Positions 23,926 through 33,197 of a DNA stretch of 64,000 bases are shown one piece after another (positions within the stretch are counted from its first letter, which is position 1; each line of letters begins with the position of its first letter). The stretch covers positions 496,001-560,000 of the forward strand of contig CAWJUD010000001.1 in the NCBI GenBank assembly GCA_963845975.1, read 5' to 3'. The notes beneath the pieces were generated by a model that was not told the DNA's origin, searched no databases, and saw only the letters and a list, made by a program, of their open reading frames with translations. This stretch comes from JBEKIK01 sp963845975. Lineage in GTDB: Bacteria; Planctomycetota; Planctomycetia; Pirellulales; Thermoguttaceae. Both the position numbers and the translations under genes were made by a program.

Positions 23926-25338
23926 TCACATATTTGTGGCGTCATCGGTTCCGCCGGAGATGAGGCGGTCCATGGCGGCGGCCAGTTCGGCGTTGTGGCG
24001 GTTGTCCTGGGCGTAAATGCGGCAGATGCGGTAGCTGATGGCGATGCGGCGGAAGAGTTCGCGGTCGTCCAGGCTGCGGATCCGGCCGTTTACAGGATCG
24101 TAAAGGAAATTCTGGCCCGCCGACGGCGTGTGGGCCCCGGGCCGATGCACGTGCCGGGCGGTATCCACACGAATGGGCAAATTCTTTAATTCCTTGGGTA
24201 GGGCGCCGCGCACTGCCGCCTCGAAGGATTTTTCGCTGCCGAACACGCTGCTTTGCTCCGATTCGCCGGGGGCGAAGAAGATCGTCTGCTCGCAGGCCAT
24301 TTTCCAGCGCAGACGCCGGCCCAGGAATTGCTGCCATTGCCGGCCAAGGTCGCGGAGTTTCGGGTCGTTGCTTTTCGGCCACGCGGAAACCTGCATCAAC
24401 AGCGACCATTCGGTCAATTGCTGATACTCGTCGAGATGTTCCAGAGGATTGCCCGGAAAGAGGAATTGTTTGCTTTCCAGAAAAAGTTCCTGCAATCCCA
24501 GGTCGATGGCCCGCACCGTGCGGTGAAAATATATGGCCCGAAACAGCTCGGCCCGAATTGAGATAAACCGCACCAAGGCCGACAGGCCGCGTTCGTGGAT
24601 CGTGAGTCCTCGTTCGGTAAACATGCTGTAGTGCAGGAGCCGGTCCAGATCGAAGGCCTTGGTGCTATAGCCGGACATGTAAGCGTCGCGGAGCACGAAA
24701 TCCATGTTGTCGACCGTGTACAGGCCGCTGAACAGGCTTCGTAAAAAACGCAACCATTTCGGCCCTTCGTTATCAGGCGCTTTTTGAGGCCGGGTGATGA
24801 GAAAGGCGATCTGACGGGGATCGAGTGTTTCACCGCTTTCGAGACTGGTGTTTGGATTGCGGCGAATGCGGGCGATCAAGTCGGCAAAGTCGCGGCGGAT
24901 GATTTCGCTGCCCAGGGTTTCGTGCGTCAAGCCGTAGTCGGCCAGGAAATGCTCGTCGAAAAAATGGCCGAACGGCCCGTGGCCCACGTCGTGCAAAAGC
25001 GCGGCCAAACGCATGAGCGATTCGACGTAACCGCGGCTGGGCACCTCCGGACAAACGTCTTTGAGGCTGTCGAAAAGCATCTCGACCGTGCGGCTGGCCA
25101 GGTGCATCGAACCCAAAACATGCTGGAACCGGGTGTGCTCGGCTGTGGGAAAGACCCACCAGGCCGTCTGCAACTGGTGAATCTGGCGGAGCCGCTGTAG
25201 CCAGGGATGGTCGATGATCTGCTGCTCGGTCGCTTCGTCGCCGGTGGCGTCCGAAGTCAAGGCACTTACGGAGGACGTGAAGGGAATATACCCGTGAATC
25301 GGGTCGTGACTAAGGCTTTCGTGCTGGAAATCTCGCAT
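23926..25338 (-). CDS. HD-domain phosphohydrolase, SAMHD1/dGTPase-like
   Basis: The 470-residue protein begins with HDPIHGYIPF, a motif of SAMHD1-like bacterial proteins. The metal ligands of the HD fold are in place: His73 (RFQHVLGSMHLA), His116-Asp117 (LLHDVGHGPFGH) and Asp210 (YTVDNMDF). Such enzymes hydrolyse dNTPs to deoxynucleosides and triphosphate; the exact substrate here is not known. The C-terminal 200 residues are typical of the family. It is a single gene flanked by repeats, with a G-rich heptamer tract 15 bases upstream of its start. Confidence 0.82.
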   Translation of the reverse strand: MRDFQHESLSHDPIHGYIPFTSSVSALTSDATGDEATEQQIIDHPWLQRLRQIHQLQTAWWVFPTAEHTRFQHVLGSMHLASRTVEMLFDSLKDVCPEVPSRGYVESLMRLAALLHDVGHGPFGHFFDEHFLADYGLTHETLGSEIIRRDFADLIARIRRNPNTSLESGETLDPRQIAFLITRPQKAPDNEGPKWLRFLRSLFSGLYTVDNMDFVLRDAYMSGYSTKAFDLDRLLHYSMFTERGLTIHERGLSALVRFISIRAELFRAIYFHRTVRAIDLGLQELFLESKQFLFPGNPLEHLDEYQQLTEWSLLMQVSAWPKSNDPKLRDLGRQWQQFLGRRLRWKMACEQTIFFAPGESEQSSVFGSEKSFEAAVRGALPKELKNLPIRVDTARHVHRPGAHTPSAGQNFLYDPVNGRIRSLDDRELFRRIAISYRICRIYAQDNRHNAELAAAMDRLISGGTDDATNM

Positions 25339-25352
25339 GCACGGTATTATGA

Positions 25353-25425
25353 CAGGGAACGGGGGACAGGGAACAGGGGGCGGGAATGGAGGCGAGGGGC
25401 AAGGGGCGAGGGAAAGAAAAAAGAT
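25353..25425. repeat. G-rich period-7 tract upstream of the HD gene
   Basis: Units ACAGGGA, ACGGGGG, ACAGGGA, ACAGGGG, GCGGGAA, TGGAGGC, GAGGGGC, AAGGGGC and GAGGGAA align at 7 bases. The rest of 25339-25781 is AT-rich with no gene seen. Confidence 0.75.
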
Positions 25426-25781
25426 GAAGAATTAGTTAAACTTGATCAATGCCGATAATTAGCATTCTAAGTATGGTTGTCGTGGTTAAATAGGAGCAAG
25501 CAGGGGTCTATCGACTGAGGATTAATTGGGAAATAGCGTGAATATAGGAAGTATAGCGTAAATACAGAAGCGTTTTTTCGATAAAACATTTAAAAAAACG
25601 CGTTTGACTCGGGCAATCGGCAAAGAATGAACAACCCTATTCATTTTCCCAGTTTTGCCGACCGATCTAGCGTAAGGCGGCGTGTGGTAATACACTTTCG
25701 TCTAGAATTATTGACTTTTCCGATTAGGAAAACTGCGTCAATTTCAGCTCCCTCCTCAGTTATTTAAGGAGTTTTGCAGTG

Positions 25782-27983
25782 ATGCGTATTGCAACTTGGA
25801 TAGGTTCGGGATTCATTTGTCTTGTATTGCTCTGGGAAGGACGGATATTTGCCGAGGCAATTCCCCCCGGCGAATTCTTGTTTCCCGATACTACCCGGGG
25901 TTTTATAGCCATAACCAACGTTGACTCGCTAACCGAGAATTTCAACAAGACCCAGCTCGGCAAACTTACCGCCGATCCGAAGATGGAGGAGTTTACGAAT
26001 GACGTGCGCAGGCAGTTCGAAAATCGCTGGTCCGCGGTTCACGCCCGCTTGGGATTGACCTTGGACGATTTAAAGGAGGTGTCGGGCGGTGAGGTGTGCG
26101 TGGGACTCATTGAGCCGGCTGAAAACACCTCCGCCCTGGCGATCGTAATCGACGCGACCGGGAAACTTCCCAAGGCCCACGAACTGCTGGACAGGGTGAG
26201 CAAGAATCTTACGCAACAAGGCGGCAAGCGAACGGTATTGAAAGTGGAAGAATGTCCCGATGCGGTGATTCAATTCGAAATGCCCGTCCCCCCGGAGGAA
26301 CAAGAGGCCGCGGCCAGCAAATTACCGGGGGCGCGGCCGGCTGAATCGACCGGCACGGCTCCAGGCAAAGATCAGCCCAAGCCACGCTTATCATATTATG
26401 TTCTGACTGGAAACACGCTATGTTCTTCGGACAATTTGCCGGTTATGCAAGGGATTCTCGGCCGGCTGGCGGGGAAAAAAGGGAATAGCTTGTCGGAGGT
26501 CGAGGGTTTCAAGAAGGTCCTGGAGCGATGCAAGGCGGATATCCCCAGCGTTACGCCGCAAATTCGCTGGTTCATATATCCATTAGGCTATGCCGCTGCC
26601 GCCCGGGCCGCCCAACCCGCCCAACAGCGCCGCAAAGGCAAAAGCGTGCTGGAAGTGATGCGCAACCAGGGCGTGGATGCAATTAAGGGCGTGGGCGGAT
26701 ACGCCAGTTTTTCCTCGGAAGGATTTGACCTGGTGCACCGCACCGCCATATACGCCCCATTGCCCTACAAGAATGCCATGAAAATGCTCGTGCTTCTTAA
26801 CGGCAAGGATTACACGCCGCAAAAATGGGTGCCGCGGGAGATTGCCACTTACAGCACGTTGTATTTTGACGTCCTTAACGCCTTTGATAATTTCGGTCCG
26901 TTATTTGACGAACTCTACGGGGCGGGCGAATCGGGCGAATGGGCCGACGTGCTTAAACAAGAGAAAGAAGATCCCAACGGGCCGCAAATCGATCTGCGCG
27001 AGGAGTTGTTCAAAAAACTGGGACAGCGAGTGTCGTTGTTGACCGATTATGAACTGCCCATTACCACCGCCAGCGAACGGCTGTTGTTCGCCATCGAAAG
27101 CACGGATGACAAGGCCGTGGCCAAGGCCCTGCAAAAGTGGTTCGGAAACGATCCCACCGCCAAGCGGCGTGAAATCGAGGGGCACGTGATCTGGGAGATT
27201 GTTGACAACGAGGGGCCGGAGATGGACCAGCCCGAGGTCTCGCTGGGAGACGTGCCCGACCTGGTGCCCCAGGCGAAACGCAAAAAGACCAATCAGCAAA
27301 ACATCATGCCCCATGCGGCCGCCACGGTAGTCGACGGGAACCTTTTTATCGCCTCGCATTTGGATTTCTTGCTAAAGGTATTAAGGTCCAACGATCCGCT
27401 GCTGAAGGACGTTGATTATCAACTGGTCAACGAAACCATCAATCAAATGGTGCCGCAAGACAAGTGCGGGAGGATTTTTTCGCGGACTGACGAGGAATAC
27501 CGCCCCACCTATGAAATGATTAAACAGAACAAGTTGCCTGAAAGCGAGTCGATGTTCGCCCAGTTTTTGAACATGCTTTTTGGCGAAGGCAAGAAGGGCG
27601 CGGTCAGGCAACAGAAGATCGACGGCAGCAAACTGCCCGACTACGAAATGGTGCGCCATTACCTCAGCCCGGCCGGCATGCAAATAACTAGCGAGAAAGA
27701 CGGCTGGTTCCTCAAGGGCTTCACCCTGAATATGGAAGCGATTAAGGGCGAGCAAACCGCGCAAACAACGCAATCGTCCGCGCCGCAAATTCCGCCGGAA
27801 CCGAAATCCAAATCGGACTCGCAAAATCTATCCGCTCCAAAAACGCCTGACGAAGCAAAAACGCCCACGGTCCAGCCTACATCGGCGGACCCGTCAACGC
27901 CGCCGGAACCCAAGACGCAACTGGAACCGCAAGTACAAGCCGAACTACAATCGAGGCAAGCGGAAAATAGCACGGTTAAATAA
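25782..27983 (+). CDS. Large secreted protein of unknown function (DUF3352-like)
   Basis: The 733-residue protein has a signal peptide (WIGSGFICLVLLWEGRIFAEA) and a body with weakly repeated alpha/beta segments. Phrases such as FPDTTRGFIAITNVDSL and GEVCVGLIEPAENTSALAIVIDATGK recall planctomycete proteins of the DUF3352 kind. The C-terminal 80 residues are Pro/Lys/Gln-rich (PPEPKSKSD, TPPEPKTQLEPQVQAE). AAGGAG precedes the start; the frame also permits a GTG one codon earlier. No catalytic motif is recognised. Export to the periplasm is inferred. Confidence 0.7.
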   Translation: MRIATWIGSGFICLVLLWEGRIFAEAIPPGEFLFPDTTRGFIAITNVDSLTENFNKTQLGKLTADPKMEEFTNDVRRQFENRWSAVHARLGLTLDDLKEVSGGEVCVGLIEPAENTSALAIVIDATGKLPKAHELLDRVSKNLTQQGGKRTVLKVEECPDAVIQFEMPVPPEEQEAAASKLPGARPAESTGTAPGKDQPKPRLSYYVLTGNTLCSSDNLPVMQGILGRLAGKKGNSLSEVEGFKKVLERCKADIPSVTPQIRWFIYPLGYAAAARAAQPAQQRRKGKSVLEVMRNQGVDAIKGVGGYASFSSEGFDLVHRTAIYAPLPYKNAMKMLVLLNGKDYTPQKWVPREIATYSTLYFDVLNAFDNFGPLFDELYGAGESGEWADVLKQEKEDPNGPQIDLREELFKKLGQRVSLLTDYELPITTASERLLFAIESTDDKAVAKALQKWFGNDPTAKRREIEGHVIWEIVDNEGPEMDQPEVSLGDVPDLVPQAKRKKTNQQNIMPHAAATVVDGNLFIASHLDFLLKVLRSNDPLLKDVDYQLVNETINQMVPQDKCGRIFSRTDEEYRPTYEMIKQNKLPESESMFAQFLNMLFGEGKKGAVRQQKIDGSKLPDYEMVRHYLSPAGMQITSEKDGWFLKGFTLNMEAIKGEQTAQTTQSSAPQIPPEPKSKSDSQNLSAPKTPDEAKTPTVQPTSADPSTPPEPKTQLEPQVQAELQSRQAENSTVK

Positions 27984-28164
27984 GATTAGGATTACAGAGG
28001 ATCGGGGCTTGTCGTGTCTCGGACGCCATTGCCCGAGCCAAGTGCCATGCCCATCTTTACCGTAGGCATGTTGCCTTTTGATACATGCTTACCGTCTCGT
28101 TTTGCTCAATTGGCCGGCAAGAGATCCTGCAAAAAGCCGATTGCAGACCATTGAAATCTGTTTG

Positions 28165-30657
28165 TCATTTTCCCCGCGTGCGCCCGGTGGCGCTATCCAG
28201 ACGTAACCAGAAGGGATGCTGGCGGTCGCCGCGAGTGCGGACGTCTTCGAGGAGCGTGCGCAGATCGGGCTGGAGAAACGGTTCCCTGGCGTTGATCGTC
28301 TGCCCGTTGACGGCGATGCTTGCGCGTTGCTTGAAATCGACTATCTGCGGCGACAACCAGACGCTTACCAGCGTGCTTCCGGCATAGACGTTGACGTTGT
28401 TTCCGGCGATCTTTCCCTTTACTTGTGCGGCCCGAGTTCCGGCGGGAGGGGGCCAGTGTTCGGGATCGACCTGCGCTTTGGGCGGCATGCCGTCCAGCTC
28501 CACCCACCAAAAGAAAGAATCCCAATCGCGCATCGTCGAGCAGATGAATTCACGGGGAAAGAAATTGCGGCGGAATCGGCTCATCCAATCGAAGATTCGC
28601 AGTATTTCCTCGTGAAAATCGTCGTGGCCGCGGCCCTCGTACTCGATCACGGTGGCATCGTAACCGCGCTTCAAGTAGCGGTCCAGATCAAGGGCGTTTT
28701 TGGTGAGTTTTGCACCGTCGAGTTCGCCGAGAACCACGTAGAAAGGCACGTATTTGGCGTTTTCCGAATAGAAGTTGCAGTAGCGGTCGGCCAGAGCCGA
28801 GATCGGGATCACGCCTGCCCAAAGATCCGGATGGGCCAGGCCGATGTCCCAAACGGCGTCGCCGCCCATGGAATAGCCGGACAAGTAAACGCGATCGGTG
28901 TCGATCGAAAACCGGCGGCAGGCGTCGCGGAGCGTGTTCAATACGGCCGCGTGTTCCCGGGCCGAGTAGTTGTATTGTTTTTGATGGTCCAAGGTCCACT
29001 CCGGGGCGATTACGATGTAACCGTATCGCGCCGCATGGCCGTTGCGCAACATGGGAAGCGCGGGGGCTTTTTCCGCCGATTTTTTCTGGCCGGGCTTTTT
29101 CGCATCGGGCTCGGGAGGATTGGCGGTGTTTTTGCTTTTTTCCGCGGCCTGGCCAGGTTTAACCCAATCGCCCGCCCACCAGTCGATCTGGCTTTCGGCG
29201 TTATTGCCTGCGCCGCTGAGCGTGACTATGGCGGGATACAGTTTATAGGGATCGTATTCTGGGGGAAGTTGCACCCAATAAATGAACGGCGGCTCCTTGG
29301 GCAAACCCGGCACTTCCAATTTGTAGTAACCCGGCTGCTGGGGCGAGACGGCACGCGGCGGATCGGCGGGCGGTTTCATGTGCGATAAAAGATCGGCGAT
29401 CAGGCCCGGCGACGATCCTTCTTGCGATTTTAGGCCGTCGAGAATCGCTTCGCGCTTGATTTTCACCGGTTCGACCAGGTATTCGCGCAATTGGTGGCGG
29501 AGGCCGTATATCGAGAGGGCCACGGGCAATTGGTCGATGGCCGAATCGCTGCCCAACAGCCAACCGCTCACGGCCAGGGCCAGTTTCCCTTGGACCGGCA
29601 TTTGGGCGTCGTCGGCGTTCTGCAGGAAAGCGGCCATGCGATCAATCGTGTTGAAACTCAGTTCGGCGGCCATTTCATCGCGAATTTTGCGAAGTTGTTC
29701 CTGCTGGTAAGCGTCGGAAACTTTGGGCAGCAAGGCGTCGATTTTATCCAAGGTTTTAACGCAGCGGGCGGCCTTGGTTTCATAGTCTTGCAGCATGTCT
29801 CCGGCGCCTTGGAGGATTTCGCCGCCCACCTCGTCGGAAGGAAATTTCTTCAATCCCTCCCAGACCAAGGCATGCTGGCCGGCGTCGCGCCGCACTTTCA
29901 ATTCCGTTAAAAGCTGCTGGGCCGACAATTGCTTGATTGCCCTCAGGGACGGGGCCAACTGCTCTTTCAGGTCTTTCCGGTCGGGAAATGCCTGCAACAG
30001 GTCGTCCAGGGCTTGCCGGGCCTCCGCGTAGCGCTCTGCTTGCAAATAAAAACGGGCGATTTTCTTGTAACTTTCCACGTCGTTGGGATTGATCTGCTTT
30101 AAAAGGATCTTTTGCAAATCCTCGCGAGGAATGGAACTGGTGGCGATGCGCATGTCCCAGACGTGCGTAATGCCCTCGACCTTGGCCCAGCGGGGCGTCA
30201 GCTCGGTAATGCCTTGAATTATGTCCACCGGGCCTTTTACCGTGTACATGGTGAAGATTCGCCTGCCGAATTCGTCGAAAGGTTGCAAGCGCATGGCAGG
30301 CCCGACGCTGCGAATGATCTGGCCGTTGCGCATGGCACGTTGATGGAGGCTGAATTTTTCCTCGCCCTGTCCGGCTTCCTCTTGGGGGACGGCCTTGACC
30401 AGGCGTTTAGAGACGAAAGTGCGGCTAAGATCGTCGTCCATCAATAAAATCGTTGGGGCCGGCCCTTCACCGTCCGGACTGAACGGCTGCGGAATATCGG
30501 CCACACCGGTAGTTTCACTCAGTTTGCCGTGAAGCACTCGCCCGTCTTTTAATACCACCTCGGTTGCCAATGCCCGTTCGGCCGAGAGAATCGCAATCGC
30601 CCAGCAAAACATCCAAGCCAAAAATACTCTTGGCCTAAGTCGTCCGAATCGGGTCAT
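28165..30657 (-). CDS. Secreted alpha/beta-hydrolase (esterase-like) with N-terminal helical-repeat region
   Basis: The 830-residue protein starts with a signal peptide (VFLAWMFCWAIAILSAERALA) and a short beta domain (VVLKDGRVLHGKLSET). A helical, TPR-like region follows (SYKKIARFYLQAERYAEARQALDDL). The C-terminal half is an alpha/beta hydrolase with the nucleophile elbow GYSMGG around Ser596 and GHDDF supplying the likely catalytic His, as in feruloyl esterase/PHB depolymerase-like enzymes. A Lys/Pro-rich insertion (about 505-535) precedes the core. The substrate is unknown. It follows a 94-residue gene on the same strand, 36 bases apart. Confidence 0.8.
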   Translation of the reverse strand: MTRFGRLRPRVFLAWMFCWAIAILSAERALATEVVLKDGRVLHGKLSETTGVADIPQPFSPDGEGPAPTILLMDDDLSRTFVSKRLVKAVPQEEAGQGEEKFSLHQRAMRNGQIIRSVGPAMRLQPFDEFGRRIFTMYTVKGPVDIIQGITELTPRWAKVEGITHVWDMRIATSSIPREDLQKILLKQINPNDVESYKKIARFYLQAERYAEARQALDDLLQAFPDRKDLKEQLAPSLRAIKQLSAQQLLTELKVRRDAGQHALVWEGLKKFPSDEVGGEILQGAGDMLQDYETKAARCVKTLDKIDALLPKVSDAYQQEQLRKIRDEMAAELSFNTIDRMAAFLQNADDAQMPVQGKLALAVSGWLLGSDSAIDQLPVALSIYGLRHQLREYLVEPVKIKREAILDGLKSQEGSSPGLIADLLSHMKPPADPPRAVSPQQPGYYKLEVPGLPKEPPFIYWVQLPPEYDPYKLYPAIVTLSGAGNNAESQIDWWAGDWVKPGQAAEKSKNTANPPEPDAKKPGQKKSAEKAPALPMLRNGHAARYGYIVIAPEWTLDHQKQYNYSAREHAAVLNTLRDACRRFSIDTDRVYLSGYSMGGDAVWDIGLAHPDLWAGVIPISALADRYCNFYSENAKYVPFYVVLGELDGAKLTKNALDLDRYLKRGYDATVIEYEGRGHDDFHEEILRIFDWMSRFRRNFFPREFICSTMRDWDSFFWWVELDGMPPKAQVDPEHWPPPAGTRAAQVKGKIAGNNVNVYAGSTLVSVWLSPQIVDFKQRASIAVNGQTINAREPFLQPDLRTLLEDVRTRGDRQHPFWLRLDSATGRTRGK

Positions 30658-30693
30658 GATGTTTTTCCTGATCGATCCAGTAGTATCGGGCCT

Positions 30694-30978
30694 TTATTGA
30701 GTATTGATTTTGGCAAGCAGTGGAGAATCGCTTTCGATCTGGACACGTTCCACCGTGCAGCCCGCTTTTTGCACGTCAGCGACAGCCGAGCGGATCGCCG
30801 CCTCAAGTGATTCGGCCTCGCGGCTAAAACCAACGCCGGCGATTCCGCACGAAATAAAAGGCGAACCGTCGTCGCAACCGGCCTCGAACAATTGGTCGGC
30901 CAATTCCTCGGTCAATTCAGTGCCTTTGGCAAGAACCAAAGTAAATTCATGAATGCGCTTATTTTTATGGTCATTCAT
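30694..30978 (-). CDS. Small conserved-type protein of unknown function
   Basis: The 94-residue protein reads like a compact soluble alpha/beta fold (FTLVLAKGTELTEELADQLFEAGCDDGSPF, then SREAESLEAAIRSAVADVQKAG). I recall similar small proteins in cyanobacteria and planctomycetes beside regulatory or toxin-like genes, but cannot name the family. It lies directly upstream of the secreted hydrolase gene and could share its transcript. Confidence 0.65.
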   Translation of the reverse strand: MNDHKNKRIHEFTLVLAKGTELTEELADQLFEAGCDDGSPFISCGIAGVGFSREAESLEAAIRSAVADVQKAGCTVERVQIESDSPLLAKINTQ

Positions 30979-31107
30979 CTTGCTTCATGCAACCTGATCT
31001 TCCTGTATTATAACAATAATAGATCTCTAAAGGGGCTAGTCACGTTTTTGCCAGACAGGAAGGGGACAGTCTCATTTTCAGTACGCAAAAACCGGGACAG
31101 TCCGCAG

Positions 31108-31150
31108 CCCTCACCCTAGCCCTCTCCCAGAGGGAGAGGGGATTTTTTGA
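31108..31150. repeat. CCCTCACCCT/GAGAGGGG repeat
   Basis: CCCTCACCCTAGCC followed by CTCTCCC, AGA and GGGAGAG forms an inverted repeat. Further copies are at 42735 (inside a kinase gene), 56730 and 57453. It is preceded by GGGACAGTC motifs, and no gene is seen in 30979-31216. Confidence 0.75.
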
Positions 31151-31216
31151 TAGGTGCCTTAACGCTTGACAGAAACACCTACAACCAGCAAAATCGGGGG
31201 AATTGGGAAAACTATT

Positions 31217-31468
31217 ATGGACCGACCGCCTATTCCTCGCCACACTATTGCCTTAGCCATTGTCGGGGCAATTATTCTTCCCATAGCCATTTGCTTGATT
31301 TTGGGTGTGGCATCCCTCCTATCGGCTATGGGTGATGCGGTAGGCGGAGGGGCAATGCGATGGGTTGCCTTAGGCTGCGGAATTATTTGGGCGCTGGATT
31401 TAATTCTCCTGGTACTCGCGCTAGGCGTCAATGCGCTGAGCGAGCCTGATGAGGATGCGAATGAGTAA
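31217..31468 (+). CDS. Small membrane protein upstream of mrp
   Basis: The frame from ATG 31217 gives 83 residues with two hydrophobic helices (HTIALAIVGAIILPIAICLILGV and WVALGCGIIWALDLILLVLAL) and an acidic C-terminus. The frame is open upstream to a TTG, but the ATG is the more natural start. It overlaps the mrp start by eight bases, implying coupling. No family is recognised. Confidence 0.55.
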   Translation: MDRPPIPRHTIALAIVGAIILPIAICLILGVASLLSAMGDAVGGGAMRWVALGCGIIWALDLILLVLALGVNALSEPDEDANE

Positions 31469-32540
31469 TCAATCCATCACCGAAACGGCTGTCCGCGAGG
31501 CGATTGCCAATTTTAAAGACCCGGAGACCGGGCGGAGCGTATCGCAATTAGGGCAGATTCATCATTTGGAACTCGGCGGCGAGAACCTGTCGGTTACGCT
31601 GGGTTTGACCACCTGGTCGGCCGCGTTGTGGGAAGAAACCCGATCGGAATTGGTTTCGCTGCTTAAAAAACAATTCCCACAACTGAAAATTACAGTCAAT
31701 CTAGCCGTGCACGAGCGCAGACCGGAAAAGATGGGCGAAATTGGTTTGACGGTAAAAAGCGCGATCGCCATTGGGGCGGGAAAAGGGGGCGTGGGAAAGA
31801 GTTCCATTGCCGCTTATTTGGCCTATGGCCTTGCCCGGGCCGGCAGCCAGGTGGGATTAATGGATGCCGACGTGTATGGTCCCAGCATTCCGCACCTGCT
31901 GGGCACGGAGGAGAGGCCCGTGATTATCGGCAACCGCATCCTGCCGGTAGAGGTTGACGGGTTAAAAGTGATGTCGATGGGTTTTTTGGTGCCTTCGGGC
32001 GAGGCGGTAATATGGCGCGGCCCCATGCTGCACGCCGCACTAACACAATTTTTACGCGATACCCAATGGGGAGATCTGGATTACCTGATCATCGACCTGC
32101 CGCCTGGAACGGGCGACGTCGCCTTGTCGCTTTCGCAATTATTGCCGCTTACCGGCGCGGTTATCGTGGGCACGCCCCAGGACGTGGCTTTGCTCGACGT
32201 GGTCAAGGCTATCGGGATGTTCCGAAAGGTGAACGTGGAAGTATTGGGGATGGTCGAAAACATGAGTTTTTTTATCTGCCCTCAGTGCGGCGCGCGACAC
32301 GATATTTTCGGTTCCGGCGGGGCGAAAAAGAAGGCCCGGGAATTGCAAGTGCCATTTCTGGGCGAGGTGCCGCTTGTGACCGAACTAAGAGTTTTGGCCG
32401 ATCGCGGTCAAATCGGCAAGGCGTTTGAGAATGAAGGGGTACGGCCTTATCTCGAAGCAATATATCTTAACATGGTCCGGCATCTGGCCCAGCGCCATCG
32501 TGAACAACCCCAATTGCCCACGCTTACGGTGCTGAAATAA
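31461..32540 (+). CDS. mrp: Mrp/ApbC-family P-loop ATPase, Fe-S cluster carrier
   Basis: The 359-residue protein joins an N-terminal MIP18-like domain (about 1-85) to a P-loop ATPase with the deviant Walker A GKGGVGKSS at residues 107-115. The Fe-S-binding CPQC is at 273-276. ApbC/Nbp35-type proteins bind and transfer [4Fe-4S] clusters. I start at ATG 31461, with GAGGA six bases before it; an ATG at 31449 is in frame. It could cooperate with the suf cluster 25 kb away, but the two are not linked. Confidence 0.93.
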   Translation: MSNQSITETAVREAIANFKDPETGRSVSQLGQIHHLELGGENLSVTLGLTTWSAALWEETRSELVSLLKKQFPQLKITVNLAVHERRPEKMGEIGLTVKSAIAIGAGKGGVGKSSIAAYLAYGLARAGSQVGLMDADVYGPSIPHLLGTEERPVIIGNRILPVEVDGLKVMSMGFLVPSGEAVIWRGPMLHAALTQFLRDTQWGDLDYLIIDLPPGTGDVALSLSQLLPLTGAVIVGTPQDVALLDVVKAIGMFRKVNVEVLGMVENMSFFICPQCGARHDIFGSGGAKKKARELQVPFLGEVPLVTELRVLADRGQIGKAFENEGVRPYLEAIYLNMVRHLAQRHREQPQLPTLTVLK

Positions 32541-32545
32541 AATTT

Positions 32546-32986
32546 TCATTTGGTGTCTAAAAGCAGCGTTACCGGGCCGTCGTTTGTGAGTTCCACTTGC
32601 ATGTGCTCGCGAAATCGGCCGGTGGCCACGGGCAGACCTTGAGCTTTAACATAGGCGACGAATTGCTCGTAAAGTTTTTCGGCCAGGGCCGGCGGCGCGG
32701 CGGCATCGAAACTCGGGCGGCGCCCTTTGCGGCAGTCGCCCAGGAGCGTGAACTGGCTTACCACCAACATCGCCCCATCGACGTCCCTGAGCGAGAGGTT
32801 CATTTTCCCCTGCTGATCCTCGAAAATCCTCAGTCCGGCGATTTTATCGGCCAGTTGGCGGGCATCGGACTCCTCGTCGCCCACGGCCACGCCCAGCAAT
32901 ACAAGCATGCCTTTACCGATCTCGGCGCAAACCTCCCCGGCGATCGTTACATTGGCTCGACTCACTCGTTGGACGCATGCTTTCAT
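32546..32986 (-). CDS. dtd: D-aminoacyl-tRNA deacylase
   Basis: The 146-residue protein has the DTD hallmarks SQFTLLGDCRKGRRPSF and TNDGPVTLLLDT, which form the two halves of the active site. The enzyme hydrolyses D-amino acids mischarged on tRNA. The start is MKACVQRVSRANV; four further codons upstream are in frame. It converges with mrp, the stops only six bases apart. Confidence 0.93.
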   Translation of the reverse strand: MKACVQRVSRANVTIAGEVCAEIGKGMLVLLGVAVGDEESDARQLADKIAGLRIFEDQQGKMNLSLRDVDGAMLVVSQFTLLGDCRKGRRPSFDAAAPPALAEKLYEQFVAYVKAQGLPVATGRFREHMQVELTNDGPVTLLLDTK

Positions 32987-33084
32987 ATCAATTACCATAA
33001 GACAATCACGATTTCGTTACAACCTCCCCTTAGCCGAAGTGCCGGCATGGCGTACAATTTATTTAGTCGGGGGAATGAACCTTA

Positions 33085-33115
33085 TTTAGCCCCCGGTGAA
33101 CACACCGGGGGTTAG
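33085..33115. repeat. TTTAGCC hairpin element
   Basis: Perfect 9-bp arms CCCCCGGTG and CACCGGGGG around AACA, flanked by TTTAG on the left and TTAG on the right. Confidence 0.65.
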
Positions 33116-33197
33116 TTAGGTTATTTTACATCTTTGCCTGCCGTGTATTCACTGCGGGCTAAACAATCATTTGACAAATAAGAATCATTGAGCCGCG

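Noticed and set aside
28216..29388. 390-codon plus-strand frame
   Set aside because: Antisense to the alpha/beta-hydrolase gene, which has a signal peptide and GYSMGG; no evidence for coding on the other strand.
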